Positions 39,684-48,650 are shown, counted from the stretch's first letter. The stretch is 64,000 bases of DNA from Trujillonella endophytica (GCF_900110555.1 NZ_FOEE01000006.1:1-64000), one strand, 5' to 3'. Translations and numbers: made by a program. Notes: generated by a model not told the origin, from the sequence alone.

Positions 39684-40943
39684 TCACGAGGGGCGCCCCT
39701 CCTTCCGCGGAGGCGTGACCCTCTGCGGGGGCGCGACCCGCCAGCCGGTGCCCGTCCACTCGACCAGGCCGGCGAGCTCCAGCGCGGGCAACACCTGGAG
39801 CACCTGGACCACCCCGCAGCCGGCCACGGCGGCCAACCGCTCGGGGCTCACGCCGCGGCGCACGGGGCAGGCGTCGAGGACCCGGATCGCGATGTCGGAC
39901 AGGCCCTCGCGTGCATCGGTCGCCACCTCGGGGGGCGGTGCGAGGTCCTCCCCCAGCCGGCCGACCTCCTCGAGCACGTGCGCGGCGCTGCCGACGAGCA
40001 CCGCCCCGAGGGCGCGGTCCCGCACCAGCTCGTGACAGCCGACGGACATCGCGCTGGTCACCGGGCCCGGCACCACCATGACCGGGCGGCCCAGCCGGCC
40101 GGCGCGCCGCGCCGTCGCCTGCGCGCCGGACCGCGCCGCCGCCTCGACCACCACGGTGCCGCGGGTGAGCGCGGCGATCAGCCGGTTGCGGACGAGGAAC
40201 CGGTGCCGGTGCGGGGCCGCGCCCGGGGGCCACTCGCTGACCACGAGCCCCTCCTGGGCGATCCGCTCGAGCAGCGCGCCGTTTCCGCTGGGATAGACCC
40301 GGTCGATCCCGCAGGCCAGCACGGCGACCGTCGGCGCCTGCGCGGCGAGGGCACCCCGATGGGCGGCGGCATCGATGCCGTAGGCGCCGCCGGAGACCAC
40401 CGTCCAGCCCCGCTCCCCGAGCCGGTGGGCCAGGTCGCCGGCCACGTGCTCCCCGTACGCCGTCGAGGCCCGCGAGCCGACCACGGCCACCGACCGGTCG
40501 ACCACGTCGACCAGCCGCCCCGGGCCGCGGACCCACAGGGCCACCGGCGGCACGGGCGCCTTCGTGCGGTCGCTCATCTCCCCGGAGTCGGCTCGCTCCC
40601 CCGAGGCGGCCACGGTGAGGGCGTGCAGGGCCAGCGCCGGCCACTCGTCGTCCTCGGGGATGACCAGCCGGGCACCGCACCGGTCGGCGCGGCGGAGATC
40701 GGCCGCGCTGGCGTCCTGCTCGGCCCGGACGCCGACCAGCGCCTGGACGGCGTCGGGTGCGCGCCCGGCCCGCAGCAGCCGGACCGCCGCCACCGGCCCC
40801 GCCCGCTCCACGAATCGCCAGACGACGACGCTCCCCGGCTCCGCGGCGCGGGTCAGCCACGCCCGCGCCCGCCGGACCGTGGCGGTCCCACCCTCCGCCG
40901 CCGGCGCGGCGAGAGCGGCGTCGAGATCCGGTACCGCTGTCAT
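39684..40943 (-). CDS. dprA: DNA-processing protein DprA
   Basis: Single-stranded-DNA-binding RecA loader of natural transformation, widely kept in genomes of non-competent bacteria. It has 419 residues. The Rossmann-like core carries [38 protein letters not shown] and [20 protein letters not shown], and a winged-helix-like C-terminal domain follows ([15 protein letters not shown]). The ATG at 40943 overlaps the comM stop (ATGA), so the two are translationally coupled. About 110 residues precede the core, including a SAM-like region. Confidence 0.95.
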   Translation of the reverse strand: MTAVPDLDAALAAPAAEGGTATVRRARAWLTRAAEPGSVVVWRFVERAGPVAAVRLLRAGRAPDAVQALVGVRAEQDASAADLRRADRCGARLVIPEDDEWPALALHALTVAASGERADSGEMSDRTKAPVPPVALWVRGPGRLVDVVDRSVAVVGSRASTAYGEHVAGDLAHRLGERGWTVVSGGAYGIDAAAHRGALAAQAPTVAVLACGIDRVYPSGNGALLERIAQEGLVVSEWPPGAAPHRHRFLVRNRLIAALTRGTVVVEAAARSGAQATARRAGRLGRPVMVVPGPVTSAMSVGCHELVRDRALGAVLVGSAAHVLEEVGRLGEDLAPPPEVATDAREGLSDIAIRVLDACPVRRGVSPERLAAVAGCGVVQVLQVLPALELAGLVEWTGTGWRVAPPQRVTPPRKEGRPS

Positions 40944-42460
40944 GCCGCCGCCCTCTGCAGCCGCATCCCCAGGGCCTCGGCAACCTGCTCGGCACCGGGG
41001 ACGGCGAGGCCCGCCAGGTCGCTCATCGTCCAGGCGACCCGCAGCACCCGATCGAAGCCGCGCACGGACAGCACGCCGCGTTCCAGCGCGCGCTCGGCCA
41101 GCCGCGAGGCCGACCGCGGGACCACCCACCGCTCGCGCAGCAGCCGCCCGGGCACCTGGCCGTTGAGGGTCAGCCCGCTGCCGCGCAGCCGCTCGGCCGC
41201 CGCGGCCCGCGCCTCGGCCACCCGGGCGGCCACCACCGCGGACGGCTCCGGCAGGTCCACCCCGTCCAGCCACGCCGCCCGGGTGACCGGGGGCAGGTCG
41301 ACGCGCAGGTCGATGCGGTCCAGCAGCGGCCCGGACAGGCGTGCCTGGTATCGCCGCCGCTCGTGCGCGCTGCACGTGCAGGCCGTGTCCCCCGCCGCGC
41401 TCGCGCAGGGGCAGGGGTTCGCGGCCAGCACGAGCTGGGCGCGGCACGGAAAGGTCGCCGACCCCGACGCCCGCGAGATGGTCACCGACCCCCGCTCCAG
41501 CGGCTGGCGCAGGGTGTCCAGGACGGCGCGGGGGAACTCGGGGCTCTCGTCGAGGAAGAGGACCCCGCGATGGGCCCGGCACAGGGCACCGGGCCGGATC
41601 TGGCCCGAGCCGCCCCCCACGAGTGCCGCCATCGTCGCCGAGTGGTGCGGGGCCTCGAAGGGGGGACGGGTGACCAGCGGCGCCTCCGCCGGCAGCGTGC
41701 CGGCGACGGAGTGGATCGCGGTCACCTCGAGCGCGGCCGGCTCGTCGAGCGGCGGCAGCAGCCCGGGCAGGCGTTCGGCCAGCATCGTCTTGCCGGCGCC
41801 GGGCGGGCCGGCGAGGAACAGGTGGTGCCCGCCCGCGGCGGCCACCTCGACGGCCCTCCGCCCCACGGCCTGACCGACGACGTCCCCCAGATCGGGACCG
41901 GGCGGCGGGTCGGGGCGTGGACCGGGGACGTGCGGCTGCAGCCGCACGCGGCCGGTGAGGTGTGCCAGCAAGTCCTGCAGCGACCCCACGGGGAGCACGA
42001 GGACGCCGTCCACCAGCGCCGCCTCGTCGGCGTTGCCCACCGGGACGACGACCCGCCGATGCCCCGCCCGGCGGGCCGCGAGGACCGCGGGCAGGACGCC
42101 ACGGACGGCGCGCACCGTGCCGTCGAGACCCAGCTCGCCGAGCAGCACGAGGTCCGCGACCTCGGCCGCGGGCACGGCGTCGGCGGCGGCGAGCACGCCG
42201 GCGGCCAGCGCGAGGTCGAAGCCGCTGCCCTGCTTGGGCATGGAGGCCGGGGACAGGCCGATCGTCACCCGGCGCAGCGGCCAGCTGGCCCCGGCGTTGG
42301 CCACGGCCGCGCGCACCCGGTCCACCGACTGGCGCACGACGGTGTCGGGCAGTCCGACGAGCACGACGCCGGGCATCCCGGCCGCCATGTCGACCTCGAC
42401 CTCGACCATGGCGCCGTGGACGCCGACCAGGCCGACCGACCACGTGCGGGCCAGCGTCAC
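40940..42460 (-). CDS. comM: ComM/YifB-family Mg-chelatase-like AAA+ ATPase
   Basis: A 506-residue AAA+ protein. The N-terminal Lon-like domain is at ~1-160 (ATPase precedes with [20 protein letters not shown]). The Walker A motif [19 protein letters not shown] is near 215, and Walker [15 protein letters not shown]. The Zn-type Cys stretch [17 protein letters not shown] follows, and the Mg-chelatase C-terminal domain ends the protein. In Vibrio, ComM is a helicase aiding branch migration during transformation. It is flanked by yraN (4-base overlap with the yraN stop) and dprA. This set is common in actinobacteria whether or not competence is known. Confidence 0.94.
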   Translation of the reverse strand: MTLARTWSVGLVGVHGAMVEVEVDMAAGMPGVVLVGLPDTVVRQSVDRVRAAVANAGASWPLRRVTIGLSPASMPKQGSGFDLALAAGVLAAADAVPAAEVADLVLLGELGLDGTVRAVRGVLPAVLAARRAGHRRVVVPVGNADEAALVDGVLVLPVGSLQDLLAHLTGRVRLQPHVPGPRPDPPPGPDLGDVVGQAVGRRAVEVAAAGGHHLFLAGPPGAGKTMLAERLPGLLPPLDEPAALEVTAIHSVAGTLPAEAPLVTRPPFEAPHHSATMAALVGGGSGQIRPGALCRAHRGVLFLDESPEFPRAVLDTLRQPLERGSVTISRASGSATFPCRAQLVLAANPCPCASAAGDTACTCSAHERRRYQARLSGPLLDRIDLRVDLPPVTRAAWLDGVDLPEPSAVVAARVAEARAAAAERLRGSGLTLNGQVPGRLLRERWVVPRSASRLAERALERGVLSVRGFDRVLRVAWTMSDLAGLAVPGAEQVAEALGMRLQRAAA

Positions 42461-42816
42461 GAGAACGCCGCCGGCAGGTGGGTCACGACCGCCGGCCCCC
42501 GACCGCGGACGAGCACGCCGACGACGTCGAAGCGCAGGTCGGGGGCGTGCTCGGAGTGCACGGCCAGCCAGCGGTGCGCCAGCAGCCGCAGCCGCCGCTG
42601 CTTGGCCGGGGTGACGGCCTCCACCGGATGGCCGAAGCCGACCTCCCGGCGGGTCTTCACCTCGCAGAAGACGATCGCGGCACCGTCGCGGGCGACGATG
42701 TCCAGCTCGCCCTCCCGGCAGCGCCAGTTGCGATCGAGCAGCCGCAGTCCGCGGTCGGTCAGGTAGCGGACCGCGATCCGCTCACCGTGCTGGCCCAGTT
42801 CCGTCGTCGTTCGCAC
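42457..42816 (-). CDS. UPF0102 (YraN) endonuclease-like protein
   Basis: A 119-residue protein of the YraN family. The restriction-endonuclease-like core motif is visible: GELDIVARDGAAIVFCEVKTR, with the Asp and the E-x-K that would bind metal, plus HPVEAVTPAKQRRL. Biochemical function is not settled. It overlaps comM by 4 bases (ATGA-type coupling) and heads the yraN-comM-dprA run. A 149-base gap with no gene separates it from DUF2469. Confidence 0.92.
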   Translation of the reverse strand: MRTTTELGQHGERIAVRYLTDRGLRLLDRNWRCREGELDIVARDGAAIVFCEVKTRREVGFGHPVEAVTPAKQRRLRLLAHRWLAVHSEHAPDLRFDVVGVLVRGRGPAVVTHLPAAFS

Positions 42817-42965
42817 CCGGCGACCGTGGCCCGCCCGGGTGCCGCGCGGCGACGTCCGCTCGCGATCTGTGGACCGGGCCGGGGCCTGTGGACGGAGCGA
42901 CGGGGAACGTCAGCGGCGGGGGCGAACCTCACCGCATGCGCCCCTCCCCCGCTCCACGGCCCGGC

Positions 42966-43286
42966 TCAGGGCAGCCGAGGCCCGTCGGGCAGCTCCAGGT
43001 CCGGCTTGTCCAGCTCCTCGACGTTGACGTCCTTGAACGTCAGCACGCGCACGTTGCGCACGAAGCGGGCGGGCCGGTACATGTCCCACACCCAGGCGTC
43101 GGAGAGCTTGAGCTCGAAGAAGACCTCGCCGCCGGCCTCGCGCACCTGCAGGTCGACGGAGTTCGCCAGGTAGAAGCGCCGCTCGGTCTCCACCACGTAG
43201 GTGAACTGGCGGACGATGTCCCGGTACTCGCGATAGAGCTGCAGCTCCATCTCGGTCTCGTACTTCTCCAGGTCCTCGGTACTCAT
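42966..43286 (-). CDS. DUF2469 protein
   Basis: A 106-residue actinobacteria-specific DUF2469 protein, highly conserved next to rnhB. The N-terminus MSTEDLEKYETEMELQLYRE and the stretches YVVETERRFYLANSVDL and WVWDMYRPARFVRNVRV define the family. The function is unknown. It overlaps the rnhB stop by 4 bases (ATGA), so its translation is coupled to RNase HII, but a role in RNA/DNA hybrid metabolism is only a guess from position. Confidence 0.93.
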   Translation of the reverse strand: MSTEDLEKYETEMELQLYREYRDIVRQFTYVVETERRFYLANSVDLQVREAGGEVFFELKLSDAWVWDMYRPARFVRNVRVLTFKDVNVEELDKPDLELPDGPRLP

Positions 43287-44056
43287 CGTGGCTCTCCGGA
43301 GACGGTGGGCATGGGTCCATCATCGACCATCGCCGCGGCGCCGGTCAGCCGGGCGTCGCGACCGGCGTGTGCCGCGGCCGCGCGGGCGACGTTGACGAAG
43401 CGTCGGCGGTGCTCCGGACAGGGTCCGTGGCGGTCGAGGGCGGCGCTGTGCGCATCGGTGATGTAGCCCTTGTGCACGGCGAAGTCGTACTCGGGGAAGC
43501 GCTCGTGCAGGTCGAGCATCATCCGGTCCCGGGTCACCTTGGCCAGCACCGACGCGGCGGCGACGCAGGCGGCGACCCGGTCGCCCTTCCACACCGCGAG
43601 GGTGGGCCGGGCCAGGCCGCTCACCGGGAAGCCGTCGGTGAGCACGTAGTCGGCGCCGGGGTCGAGCAGCCACACCGCCCGGCGCAACGCCTCGATGTTG
43701 GTGACGTGCATGCCGCGCGCGTCGAGGTCGTCGACGGGCATCACCACGACCGACCAGGCGACGGCGCGCTCGACGATCTCGGCGTAGACGCGCTCCCGCG
43801 CCGCGGGAGTGAGCAGCTTGGAGTCCGCGAGGCCGGGCACCCGCCCGCGCCGACCCGACGGCAGCACGCAGGCCGCGGCCACCAGGGGCCCGGCACAGGC
43901 GCCGCGACCGGCCTCGTCGACGCCGGCGACGGCGGGGAAGCCTCGTCGGCGCAGGGACCGCTCCATCTGCCAGAGCGCGTCGGACCGGTCGTCGGCGGCG
44001 GGGCTCCGGCCGGCCGGGGCGGGCGCGGAGCGGAGGCTCGCGGTACGGACTGCCAT
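43283..44056 (-). CDS. rnhB: Ribonuclease HII
   Basis: Removes RNA from RNA/DNA hybrids and single ribonucleotides from DNA. The catalytic acidic residues are in AGVDEAGRGACAGPL (Asp-Glu, near residue 45) and further Asp residues in DYVLTDGFPVSG and KVTRDRMML. It has 257 residues, slightly long because of about 35 Ala/Pro-rich N-terminal residues; a shorter start inside that stretch is possible. It couples to the DUF2469 gene by an ATGA overlap. Confidence 0.95.
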   Translation of the reverse strand: MAVRTASLRSAPAPAGRSPAADDRSDALWQMERSLRRRGFPAVAGVDEAGRGACAGPLVAAACVLPSGRRGRVPGLADSKLLTPAARERVYAEIVERAVAWSVVVMPVDDLDARGMHVTNIEALRRAVWLLDPGADYVLTDGFPVSGLARPTLAVWKGDRVAACVAAASVLAKVTRDRMMLDLHERFPEYDFAVHKGYITDAHSAALDRHGPCPEHRRRFVNVARAAAAHAGRDARLTGAAAMVDDGPMPTVSGEPR

Positions 44057-44112
44057 CGCGTTCCGACCCTACGACGTCGGGCGGACCGGTCGCCCCCCTC
44101 CCGGGACGCCGA

Positions 44113-44161
44113 CACGCCACGAGCCGGCCCCCGGGGTCACAGGGGGCAGGCTCGTGGCGTG
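44113..44161 (-). terminator. Two-part hairpin after the response-regulator gene
   Basis: CACGCCACGAGCC (44113-44125) pairs with GGCTCGTGGCGTG (44149-44161). Inside the loop, GCCCCC (44127-44132) pairs with GGGGGC (44142-44147). It lies about 115 bases downstream of the response-regulator stop and about 57 bases upstream of rnhB, so it most likely ends the regulator transcript. It could also end read-through from the right before rnhB. Confidence 0.65.
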
Positions 44162-44274
44162 GCGCGACCGGGAGGTCGCAGGCGTCGGACCGGATCGCTG
44201 AGGAGGCGAGACCGTCGGGTCCGGCGCCGAAGGGCGGAGGAGCGGCGAGCCGTTCCCGCGCCCGGCTCGGGAGG

Positions 44275-44994
44275 TCAGACCTCGGCGGTCTCGGAGGGCA
44301 CGACCGCGTGGGTGCCGCAGGTGCAGCCCGCGCCCGAGGAGCGGGAGGAGAGCACCAGGGAGACCGCGTGGGCACGGTCGCGGGCACCCAGCTTGCGCAG
44401 GATGGCCTTGACGTGGCTCTTGACCGTGTCCTCGCTGATGAAGAGGTTGCGGCCGATCTGGCGGTTGGACTGGCCCTGGAGCAGTTCGTCGAGGACGTCG
44501 GACTCGCGGCGGGTGAGGGGCACCTCGGGGGCGAAGGGCTTGGCGGCCGGCAGGGCCGACGGCTCCACCCGGCGGATCTGCGGGTCCACCACGGTGCGGC
44601 CGGCGCGGGCGGCGAGGATGGCCCAGCCGAGCAGGGTCGGGCTCGTGTTGATCATCAGGTATCCACGGATCCCGGCGGCGACGGCCTCGTTGACCACGGC
44701 GGGGTCCTCGGAGGTGGCCAGCGCGATGATGGCGACCCGGGGGAAGCGGCGACGCAGGTCCCGGCAGGCGGCCAGCGTCGCGGCGCGGCCGGAGCCCAGC
44801 TCGACGACGACGGCGTCGGGGCGGGCGGTCTCGACCAGGGTCAGGGCCCGGCGGAGCTCGCCCGGGGTGCCGACCGACTGCATCCCGGCGGTCTCGTTGA
44901 TCATGCTGACCAGCCCGCGGCGCAGGACCGGGGCGTCGGCGAGGATGAGCACGCGGGTCACGCCGCGGGCGGTGCTCGCCATGGGTGCAGACAC
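44275..44994 (-). CDS. Orphan NarL/LuxR-type response regulator with atypical receiver
   Basis: A 239-residue regulator. The receiver domain (14-130) is degenerate: the phosphoacceptor position reads Glu65 (AVVVELGSG), the acidic pair is Ala19-Asp20 (LILADAPVLRRGL), and the conserved Lys position is Ile115 (RGYLMI). The LuxR helix-turn-helix spans 160-211 (LTRRESDVLDELLQG, SEDTVKSHVKAILRKLGARDRAHA). A short tail holds C224-T-C226 and H229. No histidine kinase gene is near. This recalls the atypical orphan regulators BldM and WhiI of Streptomyces development, but orthology is not shown. Upstream lies an unusually AT-rich region. Confidence 0.85.
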   Translation of the reverse strand: MSAPMASTARGVTRVLILADAPVLRRGLVSMINETAGMQSVGTPGELRRALTLVETARPDAVVVELGSGRAATLAACRDLRRRFPRVAIIALATSEDPAVVNEAVAAGIRGYLMINTSPTLLGWAILAARAGRTVVDPQIRRVEPSALPAAKPFAPEVPLTRRESDVLDELLQGQSNRQIGRNLFISEDTVKSHVKAILRKLGARDRAHAVSLVLSSRSSGAGCTCGTHAVVPSETAEV

Positions 44995-45302
44995 TGTCGA
45001 CTCCGTTTCACACGTTCGGGGTGGTGCTTACACACCATCCATCGGACGAGTGAGAGAACTGCTTGACACTTTTTCCGACATTTTCTCGACCATTGTTCGA
45101 TTGACCCGGAACGGCTACTCGAGTCCCATGGATGACCGTTCGCCCGATTGTCGACATGGCGACGAGCCATTCATCGACCATTCCGCCCGCCGCGACGGAC
45201 GGTCCGCGGGCAGACGTCGGGCCGTCGGCGCACCGTCCGGGGTGGCGACGGGTCGAGGTGGGCGCCCGGTGTCCGCCGACGAGGCGAGCAGGCCGCGAGC
45301 GC
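44995..45302. other. AT-rich upstream region of the response regulator
   Basis: A 308-base stretch without a gene between the regulator start and the lepB stop. Positions 45051-45120 contain 33 G/C of 70 bases by direct count, far below the surroundings. They include T-runs (ACTTTTTCC, ATTTTCTC) and a partial dyad TGTCGGAAAAAGTGTCA on the minus strand (around 45066-45082). This is the likely control region of the regulator gene, possibly with a long leader. No consensus -35/-10 pair at standard spacing was convincing. Positions 45131-45302 show nothing recognisable beyond the end of lepB. Confidence 0.55.
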
Positions 45303-46262
45303 TCAGCGCGCGGAGTGCACCGGGTGGCGGCGGCGCCGCCGGCGACGCCGCCAGGCCACGAGGGGAACGGCGCCGACGAGTCCGAGCACGTGCGGCGCGG
45401 CCACCGCGGCCGCGCCGGCGAGCGGCTGTCCGGCCCCCTGGATGTCGGGCGAGCCGAGGGTGCCGAACCGGTCCAGCGGCCAGACGATCACGGCGGCCTT
45501 GCCGATGACGTCGTCCACGGCGATGGTCCCGGCGTACTGGTCCTGGACGTGCGACCGGGAGTCCGCCGACGCCGAGCGGTGATCGCCCATCACCCACAGC
45601 CGGCCGTCGGGGACCGTCACCGGCCCGAACGCCCGGCTCTCCGGCGGCGTGTTCTGGTAGATGTACGGCTCGTCCAGCGGCTGGCCGTCGACCACGACCC
45701 GCCCCTCGGGGTCGCAGCACTCGACGGTCTGCCCGCCGACGGCGATGACCCGCTTGACGTAGTCGTCCTCGCTCGGCGGCGCGACGCCCACGGCCCGGCC
45801 GAGCCAGAGCAGGCCACCGGAGATCCAGTTGCCGGGCTCGGCGACCTGCACCTCGGGCGACCACGTGTCGGGGCCCTCGAACACGACGATGTCGCCGGGC
45901 TCGGGCTCGCCGAACCAGTAGGGCACCTTGTTCACCAGGACCCGGTCACCGGTGCAGCCCGGGCAGCCGTGCAGCGTGGTCTCCATCGACCCGGACGGGA
46001 TGAAGAACGCCTGCACGAGGAACGTCTTGACCAGCAGGGCCAGCACGAAAGCGACCAGCAGCAGCACCGGCAGCTCGCGCAGCAGCGAGGGCTTCCTGTC
46101 GCCGGGCTGCGTGCGCCGGGCGCTCCACCAGCGGCGCCGGGCCGCCGGGGCGGCAGGGACCTCCGGGCCACCCGGCCGGTCGGGGGCCGCAGCGGCCCTG
46201 CCGTCCTCGGGATCGTCCCCGGGGACGACGTCGGCGGGCCCCCCGTGCCGGTCGCTGCTCAT
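45303..46262 (-). CDS. lepB: Signal peptidase I
   Basis: Membrane serine protease that removes signal peptides from exported proteins. It has 319 residues. About 55 cytoplasmic residues (Pro/Ala-rich) precede the membrane anchor PVLLLVAFVLALLVKTFLVQ. The catalytic Ser92 is in FFIPSGSMETTL and the general base Lys170 in DDYVKRVIAVGG; VMGDHRSASADSR is the conserved box E. A second hydrophobic segment (LAGAAAVAAPHVLGLVGAVPLVAW) and eight consecutive Arg end the protein. Two Cys in HGCPGCTGD just after the active Ser are an actinobacterial-type insertion. It follows rplS. Confidence 0.95.
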   Translation of the reverse strand: MSSDRHGGPADVVPGDDPEDGRAAAAPDRPGGPEVPAAPAARRRWWSARRTQPGDRKPSLLRELPVLLLVAFVLALLVKTFLVQAFFIPSGSMETTLHGCPGCTGDRVLVNKVPYWFGEPEPGDIVVFEGPDTWSPEVQVAEPGNWISGGLLWLGRAVGVAPPSEDDYVKRVIAVGGQTVECCDPEGRVVVDGQPLDEPYIYQNTPPESRAFGPVTVPDGRLWVMGDHRSASADSRSHVQDQYAGTIAVDDVIGKAAVIVWPLDRFGTLGSPDIQGAGQPLAGAAAVAAPHVLGLVGAVPLVAWRRRRRRRRHPVHSAR

Positions 46263-46327
46263 CGTGGCTCAGCGTACGGGCGCGGGGGACCCGCCGTGTC
46301 GAGGCAGGACGAGCCGGCGTGGGTGTG

Positions 46328-46684
46328 TCAGCGCGAGATGATCTCGCGCTTCTCCTTGATCTTGGCGGCCTTGCCGCGCAGCTCGCGGAGGTAGTACAGC
46401 TTGGCGCGACGCACGTCACCGCGGGTCAGCACCTCGATCTTCTCGACGATGGGGGTGTGCACCGGGAAGGTGCGCTCCACGCCGACGCCGAAGCTGACCT
46501 TGCGGACGGTGAAGGTCTCGCGGATCCCGCCACCCTGGCGCCGGATGACGACGCCCTGGAAGACCTGGATGCGGGAGCGGTTGCCCTCGACGACGCGGAC
46601 GTGCACCTTCACGGTGTCGCCCGGGCGGAACTCCGGGATGTCGTCGCGCAACGAGTCGGCGTCGAGTGCGTCCAGGGTGTTCAT
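46328..46684 (-). CDS. rplS: 50S ribosomal protein L19
   Basis: A 118-residue L19 at the subunit interface. Conserved stretches: [21 protein letters not shown] (in part), [21 protein letters not shown] and [17 protein letters not shown], with the basic end [20 protein letters not shown]. The ATG at 46684 begins [15 protein letters not shown]. It is separated from trmD by a Nudix gene, whereas rpsP-rimM-trmD-rplS is the common order. The 166 bases before it form a leader with a hairpin at 46741-46765. Confidence 0.97.
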   Translation of the reverse strand: MNTLDALDADSLRDDIPEFRPGDTVKVHVRVVEGNRSRIQVFQGVVIRRQGGGIRETFTVRKVSFGVGVERTFPVHTPIVEKIEVLTRGDVRRAKLYYLRELRGKAAKIKEKREIISR

Positions 46685-46740
46685 CGCGGCGTTCCTCTTG
46701 TTCTGGCCAAGTACTTCGGCGGCATGGTCTCAACGGTCTC

Positions 46741-46765
46741 GGACAGCGGGGCGCCCCGGCTGTCC
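46741..46765 (-). promoter_or_regulatory. Hairpin in the rplS leader
   Basis: GGACAGC (46741-46747) pairs with GCTGTCC (46759-46765), with GGGGC/GCCCC inside, 57 bases upstream of the rplS start. It could end the upstream Nudix transcript or act in ribosomal-protein leader control. No match to a known L19 leader was established. Confidence 0.35.
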
Positions 46766-46850
46766 GTCCCGGGGAGCTGCAGCTCCGGCGTGCGGGAGCC
46801 CCATCGGCCAGGCCGACGGTCGTGCAGCAGCTGTCGATTGTGCCACGACT

Positions 46851-47351
46851 TCACGAGACGAAGCGCGGCGGCCCCCGGTGCGGACCCGGCAGCAGGTCGG
46901 CGAGGGCGTCGGCGAGGTCGCCGGGCGCGAACGCGTCCGCGGCCACCGCGATCTCCGCCACCGACCACCAGCGGTGCGGCTCGTCGCCCAGCAGCTCCAG
47001 ATCGGTTCGCCCCGAGGCGTCGACGGTGTGCTCGACGTCGCGGAGCACGAAGAACGTCTCCCGCGAGTCGATGTCCTGGTCGCCGAAGGAGCCCATGTGG
47101 CGGCGGAACCAGACCGGCCCCTCGAGCGCGGCCGGGTCGACGACCAGGCCGATCTCCTCGGCCAGCTCGCGGACGGCGGCCTCGCGGACCGTCTCGCCGT
47201 CCTCCACTCCCCCGCCGGGCGTGTACCAGAACAGCACGTCGCCGGGGACGGCGTCCGGGCCCGACAGCCGCGCTCCCAGCAACAGCACCCGCCCCGCCGG
47301 ATCGAGCACGACGACCCGCGCGGTGGGGCGGACCCACGCCCGGTCAGGCAT
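46851..47351 (-). CDS. Nudix hydrolase
   Basis: A 166-residue Nudix protein. The Nudix box is complete: GGGVEDGETVREAAVREL followed by AEEIGL, with the Glu residues that bind Mg2+. Preceding it, RVVVLDPAGRVLLLGARLSGPDAV; following it, FRRHMGSFGDQDIDSRETFFVL. It hydrolyses a nucleoside diphosphate linked to another moiety, but the substrate cannot be told. The ATG at 47351 lies 8 bases inside the end of trmD, indicating cotranscription. Its position between trmD and rplS interrupts the usual ribosomal operon order. Confidence 0.9.
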   Translation of the reverse strand: MPDRAWVRPTARVVVLDPAGRVLLLGARLSGPDAVPGDVLFWYTPGGGVEDGETVREAAVRELAEEIGLVVDPAALEGPVWFRRHMGSFGDQDIDSRETFFVLRDVEHTVDASGRTDLELLGDEPHRWWSVAEIAVAADAFAPGDLADALADLLPGPHRGPPRFVS

Positions 47352-48102
47352 CGTCGAGCACCGCGCGGTCGGCGCCGGTCAGCGTCTCCTCGGGCAGCGC
47401 GGCGAGCAGGTCGGGACGGCGCTCGGCCGTGCGGCGCAGCGACTCCGCACGCCGCCAGCGGGCGATCGCCGCGTGGTCCCCGGAGAGCAGCACCGGGGGG
47501 ACCTCGCGGTCCCGCCACGACGCCGGGCGCGTGTAGGAGGGCCCCTCGAGCAGCCCGTCGGCATGGGAGTCGAACTCGACCGACTCGCGGTTGCCGACGA
47601 CGCCGGGGAGCAGCCGCGTGACGGCCTCGACCATGACCAGGACCGCGGACTCGCCGCCGGCGAGCACGTAGTCGCCGATCGACACCTCCGACACCGGCCC
47701 CGCTGCCGCGGCCCACTCGGCGACCCGCTGGTCGATGCCCTCGTACCGGCCGCAGGCGAAGACGAGACCGGGCTCGCCCGCCCACTCGGCCGCGGTCGCC
47801 TGGGTGAACGGCCGCCCGGCCGGGGTCGGCACGACGAGCCGGGTGCCCGGCGGGCGCACCTCCTCCAGGGCGCGCGCCCACGGCTCGGGGCGCATCACCA
47901 TGCCCGGACCGCCGCCGTAGGGGGCGTCGTCGACGGTGCGGTGGACGTCGTCGGTCCAGTTCCGCAGGTCGTGGACGCCGATGGCCACCAGCCCCCGCTC
48001 GGCGGCCTTGCCCAGCAGCGACTGCCGGAGCGGGGCGAGGTACTCCGGGAAGATCGTGACGACGTCGACGCGGAAGGGCCGGTCGACGGGTCCGGTGCTC
48101 AC
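47344..48102 (-). CDS. trmD: tRNA (guanine-37-N1)-methyltransferase
   Basis: Makes m1G37 in tRNAs to prevent +1 frameshifting. The 252 residues form a SPOUT trefoil knot with SIGDYVLAGGESAVLVMVEA and LLPGVVGNRESVEFDSHADG (in part), and start RVDVVTIFPEYLAPLRQSLLG (in part). YTRPASWRDREVPPVLLSGDH is the typical C-terminal stretch. It overlaps the rimM stop by 4 bases (GTGA), and the Nudix gene overlaps its own end. Confidence 0.97.
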   Translation of the reverse strand: MSTGPVDRPFRVDVVTIFPEYLAPLRQSLLGKAAERGLVAIGVHDLRNWTDDVHRTVDDAPYGGGPGMVMRPEPWARALEEVRPPGTRLVVPTPAGRPFTQATAAEWAGEPGLVFACGRYEGIDQRVAEWAAAAGPVSEVSIGDYVLAGGESAVLVMVEAVTRLLPGVVGNRESVEFDSHADGLLEGPSYTRPASWRDREVPPVLLSGDHAAIARWRRAESLRRTAERRPDLLAALPEETLTGADRAVLDDA

Positions 48103-48638
48103 AGGTCCAGCAGCCCCTCGGGCGGATCGACGACGAGGAACCCTCCCGCCACGTCGACGGTCGGCACGATGGCGGAGACGAACGGCACGAGCAGCTCCCC
48201 GCCCTCGGTGCGGCGCACGACGAGGGTCTCGGCGCCCTCGTGGCGGACGCCGTCGACCTCTCCGAGGACCGTTCCGTCGGGCAGGCGGGCGCTGAGGCCG
48301 ACCAGCTGGTGGTCGTAGAAGACGTCGGGGTCGTCGAGCTCTGGGAGCGCCTCGACCGGCACGAGCAGCCGGGTGTTGCGCAGGGCGTCGGCGGTCTCGC
48401 GGTCGCCGACGACCGCGCCGTCCGGCGTCGCCAGCTGCAGCAGCAGCGAGCCGCTGTGCCAGCGGGCCGTCACGACGGTGAGCGGGCCGCGCTCGGCCGG
48501 CTCGGTGAGCAGGACGGCGCCGGCGGTGAAGCGCAGATCGGGGTCGTCGGTGCGGACCTCGACGGTGACGAGACCACGAACACCGTGGGGCCGGCCGATG
48601 CGGCCGACCACCACGGTGTCGTCGGGGGTGGTGCTCAA
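48099..48638 (-). CDS. rimM: 16S rRNA processing protein RimM
   Basis: 30S maturation factor that binds S19. The 179 residues begin at a TTG (48638) with MSTTPDDTVVVGRIGRPHGV; the core GRIGRPHGVRGLVTVEV is at 12-28. The C-terminal PRC-barrel contains FYDHQLVGLSARLPDGT and LLVPFVSAIVPTVDVAG. No strong ribosome-binding site precedes the TTG, but no better start preserves the N-terminal motif. It lies between khpA and trmD, which it overlaps by 4 bases. Confidence 0.94.
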   Translation of the reverse strand: MSTTPDDTVVVGRIGRPHGVRGLVTVEVRTDDPDLRFTAGAVLLTEPAERGPLTVVTARWHSGSLLLQLATPDGAVVGDRETADALRNTRLLVPVEALPELDDPDVFYDHQLVGLSARLPDGTVLGEVDGVRHEGAETLVVRRTEGGELLVPFVSAIVPTVDVAGGFLVVDPPEGLLDL

Positions 48639-48650
48639 GGGGAGGTGCGC

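Noticed and set aside
40940-42460. Magnesium chelatase for chlorophyll or cobalamin synthesis
   Set aside because: The domain order (Lon-like, AAA+, Mg-chelatase C-terminal) and the dprA/yraN context are those of ComM/YifB, not of BchI/CobN systems.
45115-45302. Possible plus-strand gene starting at ATG 45128 or 45132
   Set aside because: The frames run into the lepB antisense strand as Arg/Pro-rich translation with no domain and no ribosome-binding site.
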